From Nageia nagi (lineage: Eukaryota; Pinophyta): a DNA stretch of 64,000 nucleotides. A program made the position numbers and the translations under genes. The stretch lies in assembly GCA_050084985.1 (NCBI GenBank), contig JBITNC010000001.1, positions 100,440,001-100,504,000 of the forward strand, in the 5' to 3' direction. The notes under the pieces are model-generated. The model saw only the letters and a list, made by a program, of their open reading frames with translations, ran no database searches and was not told the DNA's origin. Below are positions 1 through 11,223 of the stretch, piece by piece (positions within the stretch are counted from its first letter, which is position 1; each line of letters begins with the position of its first letter).

Positions 1-2100
1 GTACCTGATGTTGGTCATGAGGGAGTCTTGGCATCCCATGTTTAGCATATAAGAGCCACAACACCTCATATTGGGCCTAGAAAATTTTTTGGCATCCCAT
101 GTTGGAAATTAGAGGAGTTTAGCAACCAACATTGATCGTAGGGAGGTTTTGGAAATAATCATGGAGCAAAGGCTCCACCTTTTTTAACTCATGCTTGATT
201 TTCTTAATGTTATTGTAGGTACATATTCTAGGATTCTCCCACATGATCACTACCATAATTAGATGCCCAATATGGATGAATGCATCAACATTTTTGCATA
301 CACTCTAGTTTCTTCTGAGCATTATTGCACCAAGATGTTTGCATGTATTTTGGTACTTAATGTGGATTACCAACAACAGATAAAAACTTAGCAACATATC
401 AGAGTTTTTGCATGAGGAGGGAACCTCAATGTTGCATATAGGGTCTCATCATTAGGAAGATTTATTGAAGTTGCATTCCACTTCAGTAGATTGTAGTTGA
501 CCAAGCAAAAGGATTCTTGGAAGATAAAAGTTTGCAACATTCTACAATTGGTTAAGGGCAAGCAATTTGGAGGGGAGGCTTTGTGATGTCCTCCTTTACA
601 AATTGTTAATAATTATGGAATTCCCCATATTTCTCTTCATAAATATTTATTTATTTAATTGTGCTTTAGTCATTAGTACTTGCGATAGAAAGTATAAAGT
701 CCATTGGACCTCGTTGTGAGCCCCAAGTGGGACGTCTTCCTCCTAAGCATAGGCTAGTGTGATTTACTATCATTTTATATACTTGGAGATCCTGATAAGT
801 GATTATGGGAATCCCAAGGCTTATTTAGCATTTAGATGTCACTAGAGCATGGATAAATATCTAATTGCCCCAATGTTGGAATTGGGAGCACCTGTAGATA
901 TGCGCCAACCTTGGGGAGACTCTTAGACCCCCATGTTGGTCCATGATGAATTCTAGACACCCACACATGCATTCTATACCCACACATTCCCTTTAAGATC
1001 CATGTTGAGCTTGATGACGCACATGGAGCATGAAAAAGGGTCCAAATACCCACATTGGGCTTGGAATGACCCCTAGGAAGGTTGGGCAATAACTTTGAGG
1101 TGAAATATAAATCTAATGTGAGATATATTAGGCCTTGTAGCATCATTGTTGGATATACCTAATTATTATTATTACTCTTACCATCCAATCAACACAAGTC
1201 TTAGCATAAAATCAAGAAGCATCCCTAGGTGCAACATCTAGGAGGGTTAGTAGGCTAAGGGATCCTATTGATCTACAACTAAGATGCATAATCTTATTCC
1301 ATTCAGTGGTATTTCGAGGTCACACTTCTACCTTCAATGGTTTTCAAGCATGGGAGTTATGCAACAGAGCATCCAGGCTTGAGGGAGTAAGGCTATCCCA
1401 TCCATTTTTCTATGGTACCAACATTGATCACATTCATGCAGGCGTTGTGCCCTAGTTTTCTCCTTGGAGGCTAACATTAAGCCCTATGGGCATGGTATTG
1501 TATCATTACCCTTCCATATCATTAATGCAATCATTAGGTATTTGGATCTTAATATTATCTTATGCATCATTGCATTACTTTTGAACATGCATGCTTATGT
1601 AAGCCAAATGTTGGTATAGTGAGGTAGTTTATGCTTGTATTTGCTCTTCTAGTCCAGATGTTGGCATTATTGTGTTGTTTGAGCTTGAATTGGATGCCCT
1701 AGCTCAGGTGTGGGTGTTTACTTATTTAATTTTGCTCATTTACACTTGAGTTTATGATTGGGATCTTACATTTATGCAAAGCATTAGTCTCTAGCATTCA
1801 ATATATGAAAGAAGACTTCTTGTTACAGGCAAGTTGTCTTGGATACCCTAACATGGTTTTCTTTGTTCCAATGGAACTAGATTGCTCTAGGGTCTATGTT
1901 TAAGTTTCTTGGCATCCTCTTTACTTTTCAAAGTACTCCAACCTAGCTTTGGGATTTCATATTGTAGAGAGTTAAAAGAAACTCTCTCATTGAACCACTA
2001 ATAAGCTTTCCCTAGTAGGAAAATTCCAAATTTGATCTAAAGTTTTATCTTCTATGCATATTTATTCTTCTTCTTCCCATGCCCCCTCTCAAGCTTGTTA
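1..2100. repeat. Unclassified dispersed repeat sequence
   Basis: No convincing gene is seen. Words such as catgttgg and ccaacattgg recur irregularly around 1-170 and 860-1110, giving a loosely repetitive look like old LTR or satellite-derived DNA. The stretch 590-780 resembles in style the start of the LTR at 11224 (a gtgggacgtc / gggacgtccc word follows an AT-rich lead). No clean LTR pair, primer-binding site or long open frame supports a specific element. The 104-codon minus-strand frame at 832-1146 shows no recognisable domain and was not called. Confidence 0.3.
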
Positions 2101-2139
2101 CAAGAAGCTTGAAAATATACTTAGAGACTTTCTTTAGGC

Positions 2140-3330
2140 CAACTCAAAGTTAAAAAAGGTTTTCATCAAGTTGCCTGGGATTTTTGCAACCTCCCCAAAA
2201 GTTCATGAGGGATGGGCCTTTTTTTTGTCAATGTCAAGGTTTAACATGAAGTGCAAATGGATTATTTGAGCTTGGAAAGGCTTAGAATCCTAGAAAGTGC
2301 TTATCAAGGAATGTATCTCTTAAGGCCTTCATTTCAATAAAAAAGGATGGAAGGGGCTCAATTTGCCTTCTATTATTTTAGCCCTAGTTTCAATTAAAAT
2401 TGTTATCTCTTTTATGTACAAAATCCTTTAGAAAGCTTGGAAGGCTATCGAACCATAGATTGAATGTAAAAGTGGTGATAGCCACAAAGGTGTTTCTTTG
2501 GCTTCTTTAAATATCTAGTGGTCTCTTGTTATCAAACACCAAGGTTCATCACTAGCTTAGACATAGTGGGTTTGGGGCAAACAATTTTTTTAAAGGGCCT
2601 TACTTCTATAGGATATTTTTACAATTATTCTTCCAAGATTTGGTTCTCATGGGAAGATTTCAAGCTCACCCATGGTCTTCACTATGAGGATAAAACTACA
2701 AAGCTAAACATGGATACAATTGGCTTTCGTCCAACCTGCCTATGGTGACCAAATTAAATGAGTATTGGGAGAGTTTCTCCTCTAACAAAGTTTGGCGATG
2801 AAGGTTCAATTTGTTATGAGCCAACTATTTTGAACCTAAGTAGGCATATTTCACTTGGAGTCAAACTTTTCATGGTCTCCTTGTGGGACATAGAATCACT
2901 TATCTTGGAGTGGTGAACCCCTCTTGCATGTTCTATGATGTAGAAAAATCAATTATACATTTGTTTTGGTCATGTGACAAAGCCTAGGAATGGATAAAAT
3001 ATTTCTTTTAGACATTCTTACAACAACCTTTGGCTTAGCATCATAATTTATTAGGGGATCCTCCAAATTTTTATGAACTATTGATTGAATTCTAAAACAT
3101 ATTTCGTATTGGAATTATATTCCATTTATGAAAAAAAAGGAATCTAGTCTTGTTTCCAGCAAAACTTCCTCTATTGATTTCCTTTTTGTTGAAAAACTTG
3201 TTATTTTTCATGATATTTGGTTCAAGATCAAAGATCAAGCAGATGAAATGGTTCTAGAGGTTAACCATATCATGGAACTTATTACTTGTTGGGGAAATGT
3301 TCCTTATTTTGTGAGGAGAGTCCTCTTGGA
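2140..3330 (+). pseudogene. Degenerate LINE reverse-transcriptase 3' end
   Basis: Relic of the C-terminal part of a plant LINE ORF2. Around 2930-3000, reading across stops, the translation gives a Cys-containing segment followed by HLFWSCDKA, the typical plant zf-RVT (reverse-transcriptase zinc-binding) motif in which Cys/His residues precede HLFxxC. The following ~250 bases (3120-3330) continue in the usual tail style with FKIKDQADEMV-like residues. Upstream text at 2140-2500 reads like the Gly/Trp-rich linker before zf-RVT. Several in-frame stops make it non-functional. It is separate from the larger LINE at 15.6 kb. The family call rests on motif recognition only. Confidence 0.55.
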
Positions 3331-4340
3331 CCTTGTGCTGCGAGAGCGCTCCCACTCTAGACCTCAACATCATCCTCCTTTTAGGAAGTGGGATCAGAGC
3401 TTAGCTCAAACTTTTCAACATCAATCGCATAATGCATGGATGCCTTATCCCTTATCATCGTGATATGGATGTCACCGAGAGGCTCACTCGATTTCCCCTT
3501 GCCCTCTTTCCGGCTGGGGGATTTCCCTAGCTCTTCTCATAATGATGGTTAGGAGACTCACGCTAATGGTTATGGCAACACTTGGCAAGGTAGTGATAGT
3601 GGCTGGAATGAACCAACAATAATAATTAATAAGGCAATTGGTGGATGGGATTCAATCCCCAAGGTGACTTCTCCGGAACTCTTGCCTTTTAAGGGGGTTC
3701 ATAATGGAATGATTTATGTGATACACTTGATAAGACACATTGGCCATGCATCTCGTCGAACGTATGGCACCATAATGATCCCACGATGGTCCCTCCTAGC
3801 ACCAATACTAAGGAAAGGATCGATCTCCCCTCTGATGGCCATGGAGAACCTTTGACTATTAATGATGACTCCATCGTCCCTCTCGCTAGTACTCCACCGT
3901 CCCTTTTGCTAGTACTCCACTGATGTCTTAAACAGATATTATTATTTATACTTTTTAGTTGATACATAATTAATTTTTACCCAAACATCAAATATTTCAA
4001 CGATGTATTTTATGAATTTTAACTTATTATTGTTTGTAATTGATACTCAACGCATGAATATAACATATCCACACTTTTCTCTTTTATATGACAAATATTT
4101 TTTATATTTAATATAAAACTTAATCACTCAACAAAAACAATCTCAATATTCTTAATGATTGCAACAATTTAAAAAACACAAGTGAAACTCATCATAGTCT
4201 TGAGAAGCATGCAATCACCATCCGCTTTTGAAGGCCATAAAGACCACCTTCATTTCCTTCATTCCGTGAAGGAAATCTTCTTGACACTCTCTGAAACGAA
4301 AATCATATATTAACATACACAGAAATATAAATAGAAATAG
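3331..4340. other. Region upstream of the PPR gene, no gene recognised
   Basis: 3460-3900 is richer in GC than its surroundings but has no frame with a recognised domain. 3950-4300 is AT-rich and would hold the PPR promoter and 5' UTR. A run tataaatag lies at 4325-4333, only a few bases before the chosen ATG. If it were the TATA box, translation would have to begin downstream of the ATG at 4341. No promoter element is called with confidence. Confidence 0.3.
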
Positions 4341-7301
4341 ATGGCCATAAGACCACCTTCACCTCTTTTGCTTTTGAAGCGCATGGTCTGTTGTTCCTCG
4401 CCATTTCACAGTCATACAATCTCATCACTTACCCACCAAAATGATATCAATATCACTCTCACTCAACTCTGTCGAGACGGGCGGTTGAAGCACGCAATGC
4501 ACATTTTGCTTACTACAAATGCGCATACACACAACTCTCTACTCTCTTCAACATGGCTTCAACTCTTGCAGACCTGCATTGCCGACAATGCCCTTCCTCA
4601 GGGTAAGCTTCTTCATTCACTCATCAATCGCATCAGACTTAAATTTGGCCCGTCCATGAACAAATTTCTGCAAAACAGACTTATCCACATGTATGTCAAC
4701 TGCGGAAGTCTGGCGGACGCCCGCGAAGTTTTCGACTGTATGACTGATCGAGACATCTTCTCATGGACCTTGATAATTTCAGGGTACCAAAGACATGGCT
4801 TTTCTCGACAGGCATTGACACTCTTTCACCAAATGCAACAAACAGTAGCAGTAGTCCAACCAGATCAATTCACCATTCCTATCGTCGTCAAAGCATGCGC
4901 AAAACTGGGAGATTTGCAACAGGGTTTATACGTACATCAAAGACTCTTTAAAAGCGGATTTTTGTCAGATGTTGTGGTTGTGAGTGCCCTGGTAGACATG
5001 TATGCAAAATGTGGAAGCATAGAGAAGGGACGCGTATTGTTTGACAAGATGCATGATGCAGACACAGTTTCATGGAATGCAATTATCGCAGGATATACAC
5101 AAAATGGATACGTTGAAAGAGCCCGTGAATTGTTTGACAAAATGCCTCACCGAAATGTAGTGTCATGGACTGCAATGATCGCAGGATATGCACAAAATGG
5201 TGTTTTTGAAAAGGCTCTAGAGACTTTTAAGCAGATGCAATTGTCAGATGTAAAACCAAACTCTGCAACCTTTGCCAGCATTCTTCCGTCATGTGCCACC
5301 ATGGGAGCTCTAGCAGAAGGTATGGACATCCATCAAAGAGTAGTTGAGAATGGCTTTTCATCGACTGTTGTGGTTGTGAACGCCATGATAGGCATGTATG
5401 TAAGATGTGGAAAAATACACAAGGCTCGGGAATTGTTTGACAAGATGCATGATGCAGACACAGTTTCATGGGCTGCAATGATCGCAGGATATGCACAAAA
5501 TGGGTTTTCTGAAAAGGCTTTAGAGACTTTTAAGCAGATGCAATTGTCAGGTCTAAAGCCAAACTCTGCAACCTTTGCCAGCATTCTTCCAGCATGTGCC
5601 ACCATGGGAGCTCTAGAAGAAGGTATGGACATCCATCAAAGAGTAGTTGAAAATGGCTTTTCATCGAATGTTGTGGTTGTGAACGCCCTGATACACATGT
5701 ATGCAAAATGTGGACGAATACAAAAGGCCCGGGAATTGTTTGACAAGATGCATGACGCAGACACAGTTTCATGGACTGTAATGATTGCAGGACATTCACA
5801 AAATGGGTTTTCTGAAAAGGCTCTAAAGACTTTTAAGCAGATGCAACTGTCCGATGTAAAGCCAGACTCTACAACGTTCGTCAGCATTCTTCCAGCATGT
5901 GCCACAATGGGAGCTCTAGAAGAAGGTATGGACATCCATCAAAGAGTAGTTGAAAATGGCTTTTCATCGAATGTTGTGGTTGTGAACGCCCTGATACACA
6001 TGTATGCAAAATGTGGAAGAATACACAAGGCTCGGGAATTGTTTGACAAGATGCATTATGCAGACACGGTTTCATGGACTGCAATGATCGCAGGATATGC
6101 CCAAAATGGGTTATCTGAAAAGGCTCTTGAGACTTTTAAGCAGATGCAATTGTCAGCTGTAAAGCCAAATTCTACAAGCTTTGCCAGCATTCTTCCAGCA
6201 TGTGCCACAATGGGAGCTCTAGAAGAAGGTATGGACATCCATCAAGGAGTAATTGAAAACGGCTTTTCATCAAATGTTGTGGTTGTGAACGCCTTGATAG
6301 ATATGTATGCAAAATGTGGAAGAATACAGAAGGCCCGTGAATTGTTTGACAAGATGCATGATGCAGACACAGTTTCATGGACTGTAATGATTGGAGGATA
6401 TGCAATTCATGGCTACAGCAAGGATGCCCTTAAACTTTTTGATCTGATGAACCACTTGGGAACCAACCCTGACAGCATAACCTTTGTATGTGTTCTACTT
6501 GCATGCAGCCATGCAGGTCTAGTGGATGAGGGCTGTAAATACTTTAATAGCATGAGTGAATCTTATTGCATTATTCCTGGGATGAATCATTATAAATGCA
6601 TTGTTGACCTTCTTGGCCGTGCAGGCTATCTTGAGGAAACTTTGAACTTCATTGTCAAGTTGCCCATAAAACCTGATTCGGGTGTGTGGATGTGTCTGCT
6701 TGGTGCTTGTAGATCGCATAAGAATGTATTAATAGGTGAATTTGTGGCATCAATACTTTTTTTGTTGGAGCCTAAAAATGCTTCATCCCGTGTTCTTCTT
6801 TCAAATATTTATGCTGAAGTGGGCAGCTGGGATGATGTTCAAAGAGTAAGGGCATTGATGAACGATAGAGGAATCAAGAAGACACCAGGATGTAGTTGGA
6901 TTGAAGTTGACAAAAGGGTACATGCTTTTCTTGTAGGAGACAGATCACACCCACAAACACAGGACATCTATGGAAAATTGGAGAAATTGTCGAGTGAGAT
7001 GAAGGCAGCGGGGTATATTCCAAATATAATACCTGCATTGCGTGATGTGGAGGCTGATGATAAAAAATTGCTTCTCTGCCAGCATAGTGAAAAGTTGGCA
7101 ATTGCATTCGGGCTGTTAAAGAATCCTCCTGGAACCGTTATTAGAGTTGTGAAGAATCTTCGAGTATGCAATGACTGCCATACTGCAACCAAGTTTATAT
7201 CCAACATTGTTGGAAGGGACATTATTGTGAGGGATGCAAACAGATTCCATCATTTCAAACATGGAGAATGTTCTTGTGGAGTTATTGGTGATGCAAAGTA
7301 A
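4341..7301 (+). CDS. DYW-type PLS-class pentatricopeptide repeat protein, altered C-terminus
   Basis: Single-exon gene, 986 aa. PPR-DYW proteins bind organellar RNA and the DYW domain is a cytidine deaminase for C-to-U editing (family knowledge). The first 34 residues lack Asp/Glu and are rich in Ser, Arg and hydrophobics, consistent with an organellar transit peptide. PLS repeats run from about residue 105 to 740, with MYAKCG, VSWTAMIAGYAQNG and ETFKQMQLS motifs. E-type motifs follow (~740-850), then a PG box (PGCSWIEV, 849-856) and the DYW domain. Deaminase ligands are present: H915-S-E917 and C943-N-D-C946. The second metal cluster is also visible: H970/H971 with C977-S-C979. The protein should end Gly-Asp-Tyr-Trp but ends in VIGDAK, because one base appears missing after the CSCG codons. 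The ATG at 4341 is preferred because it gives the most plausible targeting peptide; Met15 (4383) is an alternative. Weak organellar-editing role inferred; target unknown. Confidence 0.9.
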   Translation: MAIRPPSPLLLLKRMVCCSSPFHSHTISSLTHQNDINITLTQLCRDGRLKHAMHILLTTNAHTHNSLLSSTWLQLLQTCIADNALPQGKLLHSLINRIRLKFGPSMNKFLQNRLIHMYVNCGSLADAREVFDCMTDRDIFSWTLIISGYQRHGFSRQALTLFHQMQQTVAVVQPDQFTIPIVVKACAKLGDLQQGLYVHQRLFKSGFLSDVVVVSALVDMYAKCGSIEKGRVLFDKMHDADTVSWNAIIAGYTQNGYVERARELFDKMPHRNVVSWTAMIAGYAQNGVFEKALETFKQMQLSDVKPNSATFASILPSCATMGALAEGMDIHQRVVENGFSSTVVVVNAMIGMYVRCGKIHKARELFDKMHDADTVSWAAMIAGYAQNGFSEKALETFKQMQLSGLKPNSATFASILPACATMGALEEGMDIHQRVVENGFSSNVVVVNALIHMYAKCGRIQKARELFDKMHDADTVSWTVMIAGHSQNGFSEKALKTFKQMQLSDVKPDSTTFVSILPACATMGALEEGMDIHQRVVENGFSSNVVVVNALIHMYAKCGRIHKARELFDKMHYADTVSWTAMIAGYAQNGLSEKALETFKQMQLSAVKPNSTSFASILPACATMGALEEGMDIHQGVIENGFSSNVVVVNALIDMYAKCGRIQKARELFDKMHDADTVSWTVMIGGYAIHGYSKDALKLFDLMNHLGTNPDSITFVCVLLACSHAGLVDEGCKYFNSMSESYCIIPGMNHYKCIVDLLGRAGYLEETLNFIVKLPIKPDSGVWMCLLGACRSHKNVLIGEFVASILFLLEPKNASSRVLLSNIYAEVGSWDDVQRVRALMNDRGIKKTPGCSWIEVDKRVHAFLVGDRSHPQTQDIYGKLEKLSSEMKAAGYIPNIIPALRDVEADDKKLLLCQHSEKLAIAFGLLKNPPGTVIRVVKNLRVCNDCHTATKFISNIVGRDIIVRDANRFHHFKHGECSCGVIGDAK
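5181..6392 (+). repeat. Four tandem 303-bp PLS units inside the PPR gene
   Basis: Residues 281-684 comprise four 101-residue units with starts at nucleotides 5181, 5484, 5787 and 6090. Each begins AGYAQNG (AGHSQNG in the third) and runs through one P-L-S triplet to the next VSW..MI. The spacing is exactly 303 bp. Long runs are identical between units at DNA level, for example the stretch encoding EGMDIHQRVVENGFSS in the first three units. The frame is preserved in all copies. This indicates recent in-frame unequal crossing-over or slippage rather than ancient repeat divergence. Confidence 0.9.
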
Positions 7302-7999
7302 TGCAAGATCTAAAGAGTCTTGCACAATGACATGGTGCATGCTTTCTGGTAAAAAGGAAACCATGTTTCATTTCATTTTTTCAAAAAGTGCTGTTATTAA
7401 ATATCTGTACACATAGACAATAATGTTGATTGCTGACATCATATTGTCAAGTGAACATAACTGCCTACGTATATTAATGTGGTATTTGTGAAAGTCTTGT
7501 TTTTTAATACTATGGAGTCATGGTATTGAACTATTTTTCAGGAAGCCTGTATAATTATAGAGTGAAGAGCTGGATAAGGTGCAAGAATCACAAAGATGAA
7601 AGGAGAAATACTTGAAGGAAATAGAAAATACTCTATGAACAATAAATGTTTGAGAAGGGCTTACAAGTAACCCAGTACTTTGGTATGAAGAGAGTAGAGC
7701 AACTCTTAATTGTACTTTGCTCTTGCCTTTATCATTTTGTGCACTTGTTTTGTTTTGTTTGGAATCATTCTATTATCTTGTGCCTATGTTCACATCGGCC
7801 ATTTGGGCCCAAATTCTATGTAGTAATTTCTGTATAAGTTGATGCAGATTTTGCACTGTCTATGATAAAAATACCAAGAATTTTTTGGGTGGAATTAGAT
7901 CATGTTTTGTATATTTAACTAATGAAAATTATTTTTTAGATTTGATTTTTGGAATACTTTAGTGATAGAAGTGAAAAGTCTGGTTTATAAGGCTGTAGA
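6134..7999 (+). repeat. Tandem duplication, copy A (PPR 3' half plus 3' flank)
   Basis: First copy of a ~1.87-kb direct tandem duplication. It runs from within the last 303-bp PPR unit (around the codons for FKQMQLS) through the E/DYW region, the stop codon and about 690 bp of 3' flank, ending near the words tagtgatagaagtgaaaag (7961-7979). The second copy starts immediately afterwards. Confidence 0.8.
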
Positions 8000-9134
8000 T
8001 AATTTTAAGCAGATGCAATTGTCAGGTATAAAGCCAAACTATATAACCTTTGCCAGCTTTCTTCCAGCATGTGCCACCATGGGAGCTCTAGATCAAGGTA
8101 CGGACATCCATCAAAGAGCAGATGAAAATGGTTTGCAACTTTGCATAGAATGTTGTGGTTGTGAGTTCCCTGAGAGGCATGTATGCCAAATGGAAGAATA
8201 CGCAATGCCCGATAATTGTTTGACAAGATGAATGTTGCAAACACAGTTTCATGGACTGCAATGATTGGAAGATATGCAATTCATGGCTACAGCAAGGATG
8301 CACTTAAGTTCTTTGATCTGGTGAACCACTTGGGAACCAACCCTAACAGCATAACCTTTGTATGTGTTCCACTTGCATTGAGCCATGCAGGTCTAGTGGA
8401 TGAGGGCTCCAAATACTTTAATAGCATGAGTGACTCTTATTACATTATTCCTGAGATGAATCATTATACATGCATTGTTGACCTTCTTGGCCGTGCATGC
8501 TATCTTGAGGAAGCTTTGAACTTCATTGTCAAGATGCATAAAACCTGATTCAGATGTGTGGATGTGTTTGCTTCATGCTTGTAGATCGCATAAGAATGTA
8601 TTAATAGGGAAATTTGTGGCAACAATCCTTTCTTTGTTGGAGCCTACAAATGCTTCATCCTGTGTTCTTCTTACAAATATTTATGCTGAAGTGGGCAGCT
8701 AAATGATGTTCAAAGAGTAAGGACATTGATGAAAGATAGAGGAATCAAGAAGACACTTGTATGTAGTTGGGTTGAAGCTGACAAAATGGTACATGCTTTT
8801 CTTGTAGGAGACAAATCAAAACCAAACACAAGAGATGAAGGTAGCGGGGTATATTCCAGATACAATACCTGTGTTGGGTGTTATGGACGCTGACAATAAG
8901 GAATTGCTTCTCTGCTAGCATAGTGAAAAGTTGGCAATTGTGTTTGAGATGTTAAAGACTCCCCTATAACTGTTATTAGAGTTTTGAAGAACCTTCGAGT
9001 ATGCGATGACTGCCATACTGCAACCAAGTTTATCTTCAAGATTGTTGCAAGGGACATTGTTGTGATGGATGCAAACCGATTCCATCATTTCAAATATGGA
9101 GAATGTTATTGTGGAGATTATTTGTGATGCAAAG
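8000..9134 (+). pseudogene. Partial duplicated PPR-DYW pseudogene
   Basis: Tandem copy of the C-terminal third of the neighbouring PPR gene. It keeps only one PLS unit (starting at DNFKQMQLS), the E region and the DYW domain, and has no start codon context or transit peptide. It is broken: the frame shifts near 8216, again near 8545 (after the codons for IVKMHKT), and a stop replaces Trp near 8700 (gcagctaaatg). The deaminase region is damaged but CDDCH at about 9003-9017 is still readable. Its end reads Cys-Gly-Asp-Tyr-Leu-stop (9109-9126), so it preserves the ancestral end frame that the 986-aa gene has lost, with the terminal Trp changed to Leu. A transcribed pseudogene is possible; a functional protein is not. 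Confidence 0.85.
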
Positions 9135-9745
9135 TAATGCAAAATCTAAAGAGTGTTGCACAATGACATGGTGCATGCTTTCAGATAGAAAGGAAACCAT
9201 CTTTTAAAAAAGTGTTGTTGTTAAATATTTGTACAAATAAACAATGTTGTTGATTGCTGACATCATATTATAAAGTGAACATCATTGCCTACGTAAATTG
9301 ATGGGGTATTTGTGAAAGCCTTGTTTTTTAATACTACAGAGTCATGGTATTGAACTATTTTTCAGGAATCTTGTACAATTGTAGAGTGTAGAGCTGGAGA
9401 AGGAGGTGCAAGAATTGCAAAGATGAAAGAAGAAATACTTGAAGGAAATAGAAAAACACCCAATGAACAATAAATGTTAGAGAATGGCTTACAAGTAACC
9501 TAGTAGTTTGGTACGAAGAGAGCATAACAACTCTTAATTGTCCTTTGCTCTTTCCTTTAACATTTTCTGCAATAGTTTTGTTTGGATTCATTTTATTATC
9601 TTTATAGGTTGATGTAGATTTTGCACTATCCATGGACAAAAATTCTGAGATTTTGTTTTGGATGAAATTAGACCATGTTTTGTATATTTAACTATTGAAA
9701 TTCTTTAGTGATAGAAGTGAAAAGTTTGTTCTATAAGGTTTTCAA
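8000..9745 (+). repeat. Tandem duplication, copy B (PPR 3' half plus 3' flank)
   Basis: Second, ~1.75-kb copy. It matches 6134-7999 in order, including the 3' flanking text (gcacaatgacatggtgcatg at 7321 and again at 9160; the tagtgatagaagtgaaaag word at 7961 and again near 9708). It is slightly shorter than copy A because of small deletions. Confidence 0.8.
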
Positions 9746-10309
9746 AGATGCATTTCATTACGTTTAAGAGGCATTCTTACAGCCATAGCTTGGCCTCTTT
9801 TAACTATTCATTTAGTCAACCTTAATTAATATTATTTTGAAAACTATGAATGGTTTAATGTTAGGCACGCTTTATCTTCATTTATATGTAATTAATGGTT
9901 GCTACATTATTCTGACATTTTAATCAGATAATGGAAGATGATTATAGAATAATGATGCTCTTCTATTTGATCTTTTTTGAAGCAAATCATGATAAGAAAT
10001 GATAAATTGTGGAGTTCACCTACAATAGCCATATTGTCATTCAAAAAAAATAAAATTAATATAGCTAAAATCACATAGCTTGTTGACATAGTACTTTCAA
10101 TATAAATTGGTCACTATGTTGTTATATATAGTGAAATTTGATATTAGTGTCCATGGATAACCAAAAATATGGTCAATGGGGTTATTATATATATAAAAGA
10201 AGGATGGAGGAGTGCCTGGTACAACTTCAATGTGTAAGAGGAAGTAAACAAAAAAGAGATTGTCAAATGCAATATGGCTAAGTGAGGTAGAAAGTCTATA
10301 TATAGAGAT
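9746..10309. other. AT-rich spacer, no gene recognised
   Basis: About 560 bp after the duplicated PPR flank. No frame with a recognised domain and no clear repeat structure are seen. Confidence 0.4.
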
Positions 10310-10660
10310 TCAAGGGGTTCCTTCAACATTTGAGGTTGAAAAGAAACTGCTCAACTAAAAGAAGTAACCCTAGTAGGTTTTGCAGTAATGCACCGATGTG
10401 TAATCATTCCAGAGTCTTTGGAGTTCATGCAACACTTTCAATTCATAGTTTCCTACAATTGAAAATAAGATGTGATAAGTCTAGAACTCGTACTACGAGA
10501 TCTATTGGTGATCACTTTCTATATGAGAAAAGTGACTTTTCTAATGTAGAGTGTGAATCATTCACAATATGTGTTTCACATCCACTCTTCAAAGAATTAA
10601 TTTTCTTAAAATATTATTATCCTAGCTTTGAGAATGAATAAAAAGTAAGCCAGTGGAACT
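10310..10660 (-). pseudogene. Degenerate relic related to 62605-62905 (RT-type tail, minus strand)
   Basis: The DNA aligns almost gaplessly, at moderate identity, with 62605-62905. On the minus strand both copies show LYIR-like and S(Y/P)F residues in the same phase. At 62.6-63.3 kb this sequence directly follows a zinc-binding HTCKLY..EEHFIFIC segment, so the minus strand is taken as coding. The plus-strand 103-codon open frame at 10330-10641 is therefore interpreted as a shadow. There are many stops in the presumed coding frame. The family is unidentified beyond similarity to C-terminal zinc-binding tails of non-LTR reverse transcriptases. Confidence 0.4.
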
Positions 10661-11223
10661 CATTTTCCTTAAATACCAATAACGATAATATTTTCCTCAT
10701 ACAATGAGAAGTTTGTGCTCAACATAAGGACATGCTCCTTTGAAAATTTTGAAACTTGGGTTTACGTCTAGGGTAAAACCTTCTAAAAAAGTAAAAAATG
10801 AAGGACTTAAAGTTTAATGTGGAGGGATTTTAAAATAATACTTCAAGGTTATAAGTATATTTTTTGAAGAACCTCACTAAATTTTATACTCGGCTTGCCA
10901 TCTACGTCTACACTACCCAAAACATCTTAACTACAACTCTATGGCCTCAAAAGGATGGCATTTAAAATGTTGTTTGACCAAAATAATCAAGTCTATTTAA
11001 CAACATGTGTTATGTCCCAATGTTATCGCAAATAAAATTCTTGAAAAACATCGCCATGAAGGAGAAATGGATTAAAGATCTTTCAAAGCAGCCTTCACAT
11101 CTTCATAACAGGTTCAACAAACAATTTTGGCCAACTCAACGATGAAAATAATTTAACAAAGTGATGATAGAGGTAAGCGACAACATGAACATATCCCCAA
11201 GTCGAATTACACAAATATTCTTT
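10661..11223. other. Spacer, no gene recognised
   Basis: AT-rich, no recognised domain. The minus-strand element relic at 10310-10660 may extend into its first ~100 bases, but the reading is too degraded to call. Confidence 0.35.

Noticed and set aside
832-1146. 104-codon minus-strand open frame
   Set aside because: No recognisable domain, in repetitive sequence with recurring catgttgg words; likely chance.
4325-4333. tataaatag as the PPR TATA box
   Set aside because: It lies within 16 bases of the preferred ATG, so transcription would start after it; the PPR promoter was left uncalled.
5147-6405. Series of 60-99-codon minus-strand open frames opposite the PPR gene
   Set aside because: They repeat with the 303-bp unit and are antisense shadows of the PPR codons.
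10330-10641. 103-codon plus-strand open frame, aligned in phase with 62.7-62.9 kb
   Set aside because: The alignment is gapless, so both strands keep phase. The minus strand connects to a zinc-binding RT-type tail at 62.9-63.15 kb, so the plus-strand frame is treated as a shadow.
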